A stretch of 64,000 bases of DNA from Ophiodon elongatus. Its lineage: Eukaryota; Chordata; Actinopteri; Perciformes; Hexagrammidae. The stretch is taken from positions 1,360,001-1,424,000 of the forward strand of contig JACSYO010001581.1 of assembly GCA_016806645.1 (NCBI GenBank), given 5' to 3'. Positions 1-58,132 of the stretch are shown here, piece after piece. Numbering within the stretch: the stretch's first letter is position 1; each line of letters opens with the position of its first letter. The position numbers and the translations under genes were made by a program. A model generated the notes under the pieces. That model ran no database searches. It was given only the letters and a program-made list of their open reading frames with translations, and was not told the DNA's origin.

Positions 1-188
1 CAGAGAAAACAGACTACATCCCAACATGTGTACGGCAGCACTGCTCAGTGTCAACCTATGTTGCTACTATGACATTTAATACAATCATAAATATTGCAAT
101 ACAAATAAATAAAGACACAGAAAGCACAGTAGATTTTAACACGAGTGAGAAATAGTTTATCCTCTCCCTGTGATTTGCTGACACTTAC

Positions 189-231
189 CTTTCTTTTTGG
201 AGAGCTCTTGTTAAATCTCCTACTTTTCTGC
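189..231 (-). other. candidate 43-bp micro-exon
   Basis: Acceptor CTTGCAG and a consensus donor AAAG|GTAAGTG delimit 43 bp with no stop in two frames. In the phase left by the 1,491 donor it reads GRKVGDLTRALQKE; in another, QKSRRFNKSSPKRK. It suggests a minus-strand transcript continuing off the left edge. No further evidence. Confidence 0.3.
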
Positions 232-870
232 CTGCAAGATCTCTGTACTTTAATAGCTTGGTGGAAGAAAATGTAGGTTAAGTTTAATTTCACATAAATA
301 AAGTGCATACCTAGAAACAACACCAATGCAGCAAGATTTATAAAAAAATATATATTGCCAAAAACGTTTGACAGCATTAATATTTTATATTAATATTTCA
401 ATATGTTACAGTATGAACCTAAGCAGAGACTTCCCTTGTGAAATAAATGTCATGGGTTAACTTATATTAGAACAATCTATCATAAAGTCTTGACATACAA
501 AACTAATAATTTCATTTATTAATAAATAAAAAAAATACATTATTATATGACATGATATCGTGTAATCCGAGCCCAGAAAAAGTCCCAAACTCTCTTTAGG
601 GCAGCAGCTATTATGAACTTGTATTCTTTACAGCTCCATATCAGTTTCACTACTGAATATTAACAAATACAGCGGAGGCTATGCTGTGAGTTTAGCTTCC
701 TTTAGTCAATCTCTTTGGTTCTTGGTTTCATTTGTTTTGGTAGTGTTGTCATGTACTGTGTGTGGATGTAGAGTAGAAGCTATTGAAATCCACTTTGTTT
801 AGACTATCCACAAATTCCTTTAGAGTATCAGAACAGCATGAAAGGAATGTACTAGTCCCCGTTATCCAAC

Positions 871-908
871 CTAAACTGTATGTGTAATGACTTACACATA
901 CAGTTTAG
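871..908. repeat. perfect 17-bp hairpin with 4-base loop
   Basis: CTAAACTGTATGTGTAA (871-887), loop TGAC, then TTACACATACAGTTTAG (892-908), an exact reverse complement. Nothing around it looks like a terminator or known RNA gene. Confidence 0.9.
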
Positions 909-1490
909 TTGTCTCTTGCTCTGGTATGTACTGGTGATGCTGGTATGTACTGGTTGTAAAGAAAACTATCAAAACAGCTCAAATATTAAAACGGCAGTTT
1001 TTGATCATAATAGCAGTCTTTTGGTGGCGTTTGCAACAGCGCTGTATTGAAATGATACGCTGCTATGCATACTGTTGCTGTTTACAGCAATAGTTCGTAA
1101 AACTCCGTTTTAAAGCTCCTTCTGATTCGTGTTCCAAGAACCCAGGAATCTAGAAACTCAGGAACTTTACCCACATTTTGAGGAACTCGGTTATCAGGTT
1201 TCTGGGTTGTAGTTCTGACAACCTTTCGGGGCGATGGGCTGCAGCACTGAATGTTACTGGCTGATCAATTAGATGCTCGACACAGCTACAACTCGAGGGT
1301 ATAATTCAGAAAGATTTATTCAGCACTTTAAATCTCAATGTAGTTCTGTTTTTTAAACTTTTATTTGTAACGTCATGTAAACTACTTGTGTTGAACCTTC
1401 TCCAGTGTGCTAACCAACGTTGGCATGTACATGCATTGATTATTCAGACTGTACAACCTATGATTTTACGCTCTATATGGATTAGTTTAC

Positions 1491-1918
1491 CTCTTGCTTT
1501 GGTGTGTTGAGTTCCTGGACCATCCACTGCTGGACTAGCAGGACTATATCGTGTTGCTCCAGCTTCTTGCAGACCCCCTATGTTGTCCTGTTTTGGAGTC
1601 ACATGGTCAATCTCAGTCCTCGTGGAACTACCAGGCGTGGCAGGCTCTTCTTTAAGAGCTTTGTGTTCCCTCACACCAACAGGGGACCTTGCTGACTCGG
1701 TTTCAAATAATGTGCCGAATAAACATTCTCTTGAACTACGTCTTTTTTTTAGCTGGATCCTCTTACTAGTCTGGCTCTGGATGGTCTGCTATTCAAAGCC
1801 CCCGGCGTCCCCTTTAACTCCTGATGTGGCCTGGCCTCGTCGGCCCTCCTCTGGCTGCTCCTGGTCTCAACCTGCTGAAGACTGACTTTCCCTGCACTCT
1901 CGGCTCCACAGCCTCCAC
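1491..1918 (-). other. coding-like sequence of unknown affiliation downstream of brip1
   Basis: Two overlapping minus-strand open frames bounded by splice-like signals. Frame A (1,918-1,749) begins after TTGACAG, reads GGCGAESAGKVSLQQVETRS... and ends at TAA; it would join in phase with the exon 19 donor GTAACT. Frame B (1,788-1,491) reads KKRRSSRECLFGTLFETESA, HKALKEEPATPGSSTRTEID and ends at AGAG|GTAAAC. It is higher in GC and less AT-biased than the surroundings. I do not recognise either product. It could be alternative brip1 3' exons, a neighbour's exon, or a pseudogene. Confidence 0.35.
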
Positions 1919-4900
1919 CTGTCAATTAACATTAATCAACATGTTTAGGAAATAGATACATCTGGCAGTCATGTTTCCCCGAGCTGAACTCAACTGGGAT
2001 GTTGTTCGGAAAGTGATCAGAGTAGCTGGTGGGGTTTTCCTTTAAACCTGCAGCATCACAGACTGGCAGCTATAAACGACAGTGAAATGGATTTTAAATT
2101 GGATGTTATGGAACACTATTGATTATGGAAAGGTGGATGTTTCATATAAGGACTATTGATCCATGTTTAAGCTAGGCCAACACACAGTGGGAGAGGGACC
2201 TCTCTGGTAGACATTACTACACTGTATCTTTACATAAGAATAGTTGTTCACTGCTATATTAATGCTCTGAATGTCATATATTACTGCTTTAATGTTTACC
2301 AATTATTAGTAATGCTATAATTTAGTATTATTGTTGCGCACATTACAAAATTTGATATACTAAACTAAGTATTTGTTAATAACCAAATTATTTGTAAACC
2401 TTTAAGAAGTTGTTAGTAAACCATCTATTAATATTACATAGATAATTGTAACACTGTTAATGGTCAATAAGTGGTTTGTTAACCATTTATAAAGGCCATA
2501 TAGATGAGTAGTATTAAGTTGCAACAGATGCATATACCTTTTTTAAAGGGTTATTAATACTTTGTAAAGCATCTATAAACATTGTTCAGAGTTAATATTG
2601 TGTCATTATTGAATAATTGGTTTCTTGCCAATCTAAGTAATGTTTAGAGATGTTTTATAAAACAATATAAAACATTTCTAAAAGGTTTGCAAACAATTTG
2701 GTAATCACAAACAAATACTTAATATAGTTTATTCAATTATATAATGTGAGCGACCAGAATGTAACAGTTATCGTCTCATATCAGCTATGATACAATATAT
2801 AATTTATAAACAAATGACTTAATATTGCACACACAAATGATGAAATAACTTGGAAATTATAGCCTTACTAATAAGTAAACATCATGTAATTTTTTGATAA
2901 CAGTAAAATAACTATTAACGAAAGTTTGACTATCAGTTTACCATTTATTAAATATGTTTTTATTACTAAAGTGTTACCCCCCTCCCACTGGTGAACCCAT
3001 ACCCCTGGTTGAGGATTACCATTCTAGTTAACTAATGAGGTCGCCGTTCAATGACACAAGTAATTAGTCCACCTTTCTCAAACAGTGAAAAAAGGGTAAG
3101 TTTTCATTTCACTCTAAATGTTGGATTCGTCCCTTTGTGTAGACAGAGCACTTCTATTTGGGCATTTCAATTTACGTGGATGGAGAGCTTTTTCTGTTGC
3201 ACTGTGTGATTCTGTCAAAGTCCTGTATTTTTTTTCTTAGTCTTAGTGTAGCTTTAATGATTTGGGGTTGAGGGCAGAAGCCGAATTAGAGTAATGGGAA
3301 AAAACACAGTAATTCACAGCCATTACCGAGTCTCCCAGTAATGCGGGCTCCCTATTAAGTGCTTTTAACAAACATTCGCCGGCCTCTCCACGCTCTGTGT
3401 TTTGATGAAGCTAACGAGTGGCCATGCACGATTACATATACAAGGGTCTTGGGGAGGCAGTTGATGAGCGAAGAAAGGCTTTAATGGAACACTTGTCTAC
3501 TCTGCTTGGCTGCGCAAATCACACATTGGTGACGTTTGCGCTGTAATGAGACAAATCACATCAGTGTAATCATGTTTAATCTTATTTTTTTTGTCTCCCT
3601 TCAACATAGCCCGTTTGATGATTCTGCATTTAGCATCGGCTCGATTAAAGGACCGCAGCTCCTCAGACTCAAACAATCAAATATGGCCATTAAATTGCTG
3701 ATTACACGGTTTTACTCCACGAATAAAATACAAAAGAGGTCAAGATCTAAATGTCAGTGAATTATGCAGGTCTACAAATACGGAAAATACACTGTAAATA
3801 AATATCACTGGCTTAGTTTTATGTGTTCAGATGAATTATATGCAATTCATTTAATTGGTGCACATATTTTAACATATGCTGTCAATAGTGGAGTTTTTCT
3901 CTGTGAAGATATCCGATCTGTTGCTAGTTTAAGTCTTCCGATCTAAAACTAAAGCAAACTAATACAACGGTCCTGCAACAAATGATACCTTCATGAAGGT
4001 CATACAGTTGGTTCAACTACATGGTCATCTTTTATCCGGTTGTTGAATTGTATTGTTTATACTGAGGTGTTTCGAGTATTCTCGTCTACCCTCATTGATA
4101 TTAATAACAGGCAAAATATTACATCATATTTTGTCTTTGCTGAGCAGCAAAGTCTAATTGGGAGATGGTCAAAGTAGTTTTTATTCAGATCAAGATTTGA
4201 CATATAAAACAGAGGATCACTTTAAAATATATGATGTTTCAGTATATAAAGTAGTTAAAATGATCCCAACCACAACCAGATACAACAGTAAAGTACCTCT
4301 TTCATGTTAATGCATGAAAGGTATAATTATAGATCATAGGATAAAAAAAGAAAAGGATGAGAAAAGAATATCAATGAAACGCAAACATTTAATTTTATTG
4401 TGAATGAACAGGATTTATATGAATGCTTACTGAATGTAAAACAAATGTGTATCCAGAGCATTTGAGTTACGGCAGATATCATTTACATTATTGGAATTGA
4501 AATTGAAAAACATAAAGGTCTCTTCTTTTGGTTTAATCAGGCATGTCTAAAGCACGTTCGTCATCCATTATCTACAAACACATCATTAAAACACAACTAA
4601 ATGATTACCTACTTCAGAGGAAAACAAATGAGTTTTGTATTTTAATGATTTGTTAAAAGGCACATTCAATCAGCGCCTGCAATTTCAATGCTGTTGGTTC
4701 GTTATGCGCTTTTAACTGAGAACCGGCCTTCGTGGCCTTAATAAGATGTGCTGTCACACTACATTAGAAGCTGATCGGAGAGGAAGCCTCATCATGTACT
4801 GTCTGCGTGGTTAGTGTGTGGGGCTCGTCGCCTGAGGCAGCTGGAACACATGCACTCCACAACGTAGTGTTGAGGAAATTCTAAGAGATGAACTGTGAAA

Positions 4901-5002
4901 CTTACGCAGCAACGGTTGAACTGAATACGGTGCACTGCACCGCCATCTGTTTCTATATCAATCTACTGATAAGCCAAACGTGCACCGACATGTTACATTT
5001 AC
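1919..5002. other. intergenic 3' flank of brip1
   Basis: No gene recognised. 2,250-2,980 is very AT-rich with recurring motifs such as TTTGTAAACC, TTAGTAAACCAT and TTAACCATTTATAAA and ends in AAAGTGTTACC, probably an old DNA-transposon-derived repeat. 3,290-3,520 and 4,650-4,870 are complex, non-repetitive and might be conserved regulatory sequence. Confidence 0.5.
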
Positions 5003-5008
5003 TTTATT
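5003..5008 (-). terminator. candidate brip1 polyadenylation signal AATAAA
   Basis: The plus strand reads TTTATT, i.e. AATAAA on the brip1 strand, about 50 bases after the exon 19 stop. It supports termination in exon 19 but implies an unusually short 3' UTR. Further AATAAA matches occur in the AT-rich 4.2-4.4 kb region. Confidence 0.45.
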
Positions 5009-5058
5009 TGTGTATAAAACATTATTGTGTACAGACCATATTTCTTATGTCCAGGTTG

Positions 5059-52862
<47,804 letters not shown>

Positions 52863-53330
52863 GGTCCTCTGCCCCTGCTCCACGGCGATGAGTAAAACAA
52901 GGAACACGTCTGAGAAAACTTGCCGTCAGCTGACGTTACATATTATATGGACCCGTGTTCCCTGTAATGAGGGAAGCCATCGTCAGTCAGTTACTGCCAC
53001 TAACTCCCTCACAAGCTAATGTTATGTTTCCTGTGTGAGACGTCACCCACCTGAGAGTTAGGAGTCACTTGTTAGCTAGCCTTAACTTTCTTACTGAGTG
53101 CTCAGCAAGAGCTAATGCTAGGTTTCGCACCGTGACGTAGAGTCCCTGCTGTTATCCGTAAGCCATGGCTAACCTGGTAACCGGTCCTCTGACAGCAGGC
53201 TGGGAGAAACCAATGTGGCGAGCACAACCTGTGTGGGTTCACGCCGCTCTCCCCATCGTCCTTCCCGCTCTGAGAGGACCTTCTTCTTCTTCGTTGGGTT
53301 TAAACGTCACCCGGTATCCGTTGTGTCGCA
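52863..53330 (-). promoter_or_regulatory. brip1: probable brip1 promoter and 5' UTR
   Basis: Non-repetitive sequence directly upstream of the brip1 ATG. A CCAAT box (plus strand, about 53,209) and a TTCCCGC E2F-like core (about 53,266) are present. A possible non-coding exon is suggested by CTCTCAG|GTGGGT near 53,047 and an acceptor-like TTTTCTCAG near 52,910 on the minus strand. Retrotransposon sequence begins soon after 53,330. Confidence 0.4.
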
Positions 53331-53472
53331 TTGCTGCCACCTTCTGGAGCTCGACAATTACTGCACCATCTTCATACTAGATCATGTATAATTTAACCAG
53401 TGTCTCTCAATAACTCAAGCAGCCCTATTATTCATTCTCCTTTACTTCCATAGTTACTAATATTTCTGATAA

Positions 53473-53676
53473 TCACATTTTCCTCATTTCAGTTAACATC
53501 ACTTCTCTTTCTGCTCCAAACCTCCTACGTGGCATAAATACATGCTGCACTGTCGCTGTCTCTTCTGGCGCTGCTCGCCTGTTTCCTCCCTCTGTTTCCT
53601 GTACTGCCCACTCTGCTTTGTCTCCCTTTACAGGTTTGAATCCGTTCAATCCACTGCATATATCATACAACTCCAC
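53473..53676 (-). mobile_element. I/Nimb-clade LINE, ORF2 C-terminal remnant
   Basis: The frame reads GFKPVKGDKAEWAVQETEGG and then TVQHVFMPRRRFGAEREVML, resembling the region after the RNase H domain in I-clade LINE ORF2 (TVEHVL...C..Y..ERE). The expected cysteines are lost. It probably belongs to the same decayed element as the fragment at 56,937-57,215, separated from it by the CR1/L2-type LINE. Confidence 0.5.
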
Positions 53677-53934
53677 TGTAACTGTTTTCTATGTGGCAAT
53701 AGTATTCATTCACTATGTCTCCCTTTTTGTGATTGACTCTGGCCTCATGTAGCTCCAGATCCACTTCCAGGGTCTCTAGCAGCCATAGCTGTACAGAAGG
53801 CCACAATACTGCAGGGCAGAACACTTGATCTACTACCCCCATATCCCTTGCCATTTAGTCCCCCACCCAGCCAAAGCCTGACATCTGTGCCGCCTGTCAA
53901 ATTATTTCATGAAATCACAATCCTAAAAATGTAG

Positions 53935-56760
53935 GCAAGGCAAGGCAAGGCAAGTTTATTTGTATAGCACTTTTCAACAACAAGGCAATTCAAAGTGCTT
54001 CACATAAAACCATTAAGCATCAAAACATAATGCAAAAAAAACAATTAAGAACATTCATTTAAACATTGAAAACAATATTAAAAACAGTTAGTAAAACATT
54101 AAAAAGCTAAAAAAAATAGAATAAAAGTTGCAGTGCAGTTTAAGAAATAAAATACAGTAGTGAGATGCAGAAATTGATTAAGATCCTTGAATCTGGTTCA
54201 ATTAAAGGCAACAGCAAACAGAAGAGTCTTCAATCTAGATTTAAAGGAGTTTAGGGTCTCCGCAGACCTGCAGCTTTCAGGGACTTTGTTCCAGATATGT
54301 GGAGCAGAAAAACTGAAGGCTGCTTCTCCATGTTTACTTCTGACTCTTGGAACAGAAAGTAGACCAGTCCCAGACGACCTCAGGGGTCGGGATGGTTCAT
54401 AAGGTAGCAGCATATCAGAAATGTATTTAGGCCCTAAACCATTCTGTGCTTTATAAACTATCAGCAGGATTTTAAAGTCAATTCTTTGTTGGACAGGAAG
54501 CCAGTGCAAAGACCTCAGAACTGGAGTGATGTGATCCACTTTCTTGGTCTTAGTGAGGACTCGAGCTGCAGCGTTCTGAATCAGCTGCAGCTTTCTGACT
54601 GACTTTTTACAGAGACCTGTAAACACACCGTTACAGTAGTCCAGTCTACTGAAGATAAAAGCGTGGACAAGTTTTTCCAAATCCTGTTGAGACATAAGTC
54701 CTCTAATCCTTGCTATATTCTTCAGGTGATAGTAGGCTGATTTTGTAATTGTCTTGATATGGCTGTTCAAGTTGAGGTCTGAATCCATAACTGCACCTAG
54801 GTTTCTGGCTTGGTTTGTGGTTTTTAACATCAGTGATTGAAGCTGAGCGCTGACTTTCAAACGTTCACCCTTGCTACCAAAAACTATTACTTCTGTTTTA
54901 TCTTTATTTAATTGAAGGAAATTCTGGCACATCCAGTTGTTGATTTGTTCAATGCATTTACTCAGCCCATGTATGGGATTGTAGTCCCCTGGTGATATAG
55001 TTATGTAGATTTGTGTGTCGTCTGCATAATTATGATAACACACTTTGTTGTTTTCCATAATCTGAGCCAGTGGAAGCATGTAGATGTTGAACAGAAGAGG
55101 CCCCAGTATTGAACCTTGGGGAACACCACATGTCACCCTAGTCAGCTCTGATGTGTAATTAGCTACAGACACAAAGTATTCTCGGTCCTTCAAGTAGGAT
55201 TCAAACCAGTTAAGTGCTGCGCCAGAGAGTCCTACCCAGACCTTTAGTCTGTCTAGTAGTATGTCATGGTCGACCGTGTCGAATGCAGCACTGAGATCCA
55301 GTAATACTAAGACTGAGATTCTGCCACTGTCTGTGTTTAAGTGGATGTCGTTGAAAACCTTAACAAGAGCAGTTTCAGTACTGTGGTGCTGTCGAAAGCC
55401 GGACTGGAAAACATCAAAACAGTTATTTACGGCTAAGAAGTTGTTCAGCTGTTGAAAAAACACATTTCTATTATTTTACTTAAAAATGGGAGGTTTGATA
55501 TTGGCCTATAATTTTTCATTATTGCGGGGTCTAAACTAGCCTTCTTTAGGAGTGGTTTAATAACTGCAGTTTTTAGGGCTTGTGGGAAAACACCTGAGAG
55601 GAGCGAGGTGTTTACAATTTGTAGAATATCAGTCGTCATGCAGTGTGAAATATTTTTGAAAAAGTGTGTCGGTAGAATATCTAAACAGCAGTAGGATGAT
55701 TTCAGATGTTGTATAATGTCTTCTAGGTTACTTTGGGTGATTGAATAAAATTGTGTCATGATATTTGAATGGATGTTATTTAAAGATGGGGATAACACAT
55801 GTCCTATGGTTGATATGGAGGCACCGACTGCTTGTCTAATTTTCTGAATTTTGTCAGTAAAAAAGGATGCAAATTGATTGATGCCCAGGTGGATTGGAGC
55901 TCAGCAGTTACTGACACTGGAGGGTTTGTTAGCCTGTCGACGGTAGCAAATAAGGCACGTGCATTGTTATTGTTTTTGGTTATAATGTCAGAGAAGAAGG
56001 ACTGCCTTGCATTTCTAAGTTCCAAATTATAATTGCAAAGTCTCTCTTTATAGATGTCACAGTGAACCTGGAGATTAGTTTTCCGCCACCTGCGCTCAGC
56101 TTTCCGACACTCTCTCTTCTCTATTCTGACCGGCGTGGCATTTCTCCAAGGAGATCTTTGCTTACCCGAGACAACCTTCACTTTAGTGGGTGCAATCGCA
56201 TCAATAACATTTTTAACTTTAGAATTGAAATTATCTACAAGCTCATTGACTGAGATGCAAGAGAGGGCTGGTGTGGAGGAGAACTTTTGAATAAAAAGTT
56301 CGACATTTGTGTGTAAGGAGATTGTTCTCAAAGAAAACACAGAAATGATCAGAGAGCGCAACATCAGTCACAGCAACCTTGGAAATGTTTAGACCTTTGG
56401 TGATGATTAGGTCCAGAGTGTGCCCCTTGTTGTGGGTGGGTCCTTTTACATGCTGAGTCAGATCATAATTATCACGGACACCACATAGTTCTATAGACCC
56501 TCTGTCCTGGGGATTATCAACATGGATATTGAAATCGCCAACAATGACAACACAATCAAAATCAATACAGATTATGGACAGCAGTTCAGTAAACTCATCA
56601 AAGAAGGTTGTACAGTATTTAGGTGGTCTGTAAATGGTTAGGAATAAAGCTTGAGTGGAATTCATAGCCACATATTCAAAGGAAGTAAAATGACCAAAAG
56701 ACATCTGCTTGCATTGAAAAGAATCATTAAATAAAATAGCAACTCCACCTCATGTAAAAA
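53935..56760 (-). mobile_element. 5'-truncated CR1/L2-type LINE between brip1 and ppm1d
   Basis: On the minus strand, from high to low coordinates: the C-terminal half of an APE-type endonuclease (VGDFNIHVDNP, LIITKG, LSDHFCVFF; 56,243-56,704), a linker, and a reverse transcriptase in two frames (55,445-55,798 and 54,198-55,463). The RT has FRQHHSTETALVKV, LDLSAAFDTVDHDIL, GVPQGSILGPLLF, YADD and RLDYCNGVF, and finishes with the LINE C-terminus. The 3' end is a non-coding tail with (TTGCC)n at 53,935-53,955. Frame breaks near 56,340, 55,800 and 55,460 make it inactive. No target duplication was identified. Confidence 0.9.
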
Positions 56761-56936
56761 TGTTACCTTTCTCAAATCCTGGATTATATCATTTTGGTTT
56801 TTTAATTAGTATTAATTATTTTCCTTAGAACGAACATTGTATTTGTTTTGTCGAACAAAGATTTAAATCCCCACTTATATTCTTCTATTTTCTATTTTTT
56901 TCCAACATTAGTTCCTACCATTTTGATTAATGAGGC

Positions 56937-57215
56937 ATTTGATTATTCAATCACCTCTCCATTCACATCATTGTAGCTATTCAATAATATACTGTGAGCA
57001 TTAAAATCGCTATACAGCAAATCACTGTTCCATGTAAATGTACAGCTCGTTCCTCCAGCAACTATAATGACAGCTTCTTGCAGGCCTTTCTTCGATACTC
57101 TATTTTGCATTTCTTGTTTTACAAAATCGAATGCTGGTTTCAGCCAAGTTCCTTGAATACTTATCATTTCTGGTTTATTTCTGAGACCTTTAATACATCC
57201 TTGATTCCTGACCAT
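56937..57215 (-). mobile_element. I/Nimb-clade LINE, endonuclease remnant
   Basis: The minus-strand frame contains NKPEMISIQGTWLKPAFDFV and later DFNAHSILLNSYNDVNGEVI, matching the start (KPDVICIQETWLKP) and middle (GDFNAH...NG..IE) of APE-type endonucleases of I/jockey-like LINEs. A deletion joins the two parts. The QET catalytic Glu is replaced by Gly, so it is dead. Confidence 0.6.
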
Positions 57216-57420
57216 TTGCTACAAAACTCCTTGCTTTCCATTGAAGAATAATCATTCAGTCCTTTTCCCAAGGCCCCCCAGTTTCCTATCTATCTCAAGT
57301 CTTCTTTTGCATTGTTGCCACGATGGCTCTTTCATATCCAAGTAGTTCTCAACTCGCCCTATTTGCTCTCCTTCTGATCTTGAACTGGGATTGATTTTTC
57401 TCAACCTCTAGAGGGCAACA

Positions 57421-57606
57421 GCTTCATTGGCGCGGCCACGTCGACGTGCTAGAAGAAGACAGATGGTGACGTCAGCGCGTTTGAGCATGCCTACTACGCT
57501 CGAACATAAACAAAGGCAGGACCTTGCGCTGCAATAAACTCAGCTCTCCAGGTATTTTATATGCTAACAGTGCCGACAAATTGGAGAGCGACTCATTTCT
57601 GGAGCT
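57421..57606 (+). promoter_or_regulatory. ppm1d: ppm1d proximal promoter / 5' UTR with CRE and p53 half-site
   Basis: A CpG-rich stretch between the end of LINE sequence and the ATG. It holds an inverted CCAAT (ATTGG, 57,426-57,430), a perfect palindromic CRE (TGACGTCA, 57,467-57,474) and a perfect p53 half-site (GAGCATGCCT, fitting RRRCWWGYYY, 57,483-57,492). Human PPM1D is known to be induced through p53 and CREB elements. There is no TATA box. The motifs are seen; their function is inferred. Confidence 0.6.
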
Positions 57607-58132
57607 ATGGATAACGCATTATTGATGCGAGTGAGTGTTTTTACCGACCAAGGAGGCAGGAAATACATGGAAGATGTGACCGAAGTCATCGTAGAGCCCG
57701 AGCCGGGAGAAGATGAGCCGACGTCGGGTGAGCCAGAAGAGACCGGCGGGGGAGTCTGTACGTTCAGTTCTCTGGCTGTGGACGCGCCTCCGGAGCGGAC
57801 TGCTGAACCCGTTGGGTCGCCGCAGATTTCGGATGCATCGTGTGAGCCCGTGCAAACGGAAGACCAGCATATATTAGTGGAAACGACTTTACCGGGAGGT
57901 CAGAGCCCGTCGCGACCCCAACCGAGCCCAGAGAGTCCTTCCCGCCGTTCTGTAGCGTTCTTCGCGGTGTTCGATGGGCACGGGGGTCGCGAGGCTGCGC
58001 AGTTTGCGCGAGACTATTTGTGGGAGTTCATGAAGAAACAGCGGGGGTTCTGGTCGGACTGTGACATGGAAGTCTGCTCTGCGATACGCAAAGGATTTGT
58101 AGCCTGCCATCACGCGATGTGGAAAAAGCTGC
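57607..58132 (+). CDS. ppm1d: ppm1d exon 1 (residues 1-175 plus one base)
   Basis: The ATG at 57,607 precedes VSVFTDQGGRKYMEDVTEV, which starts at the same distance from the N-terminus as in human. Residues 25-114 form the acidic, Pro/Ser-rich loop typical of Wip1. VAFFAVFDGHGGREAAQFAR carries the metal-binding D123-G124. Phase 1 donor GTAAGT. Confidence 0.95.

Noticed and set aside
53165..53380. 71-codon plus-strand frame upstream of brip1
   Set aside because: It has no recognisable domain, lies across the likely brip1 promoter and the start of LINE sequence, and is explained by GC content.
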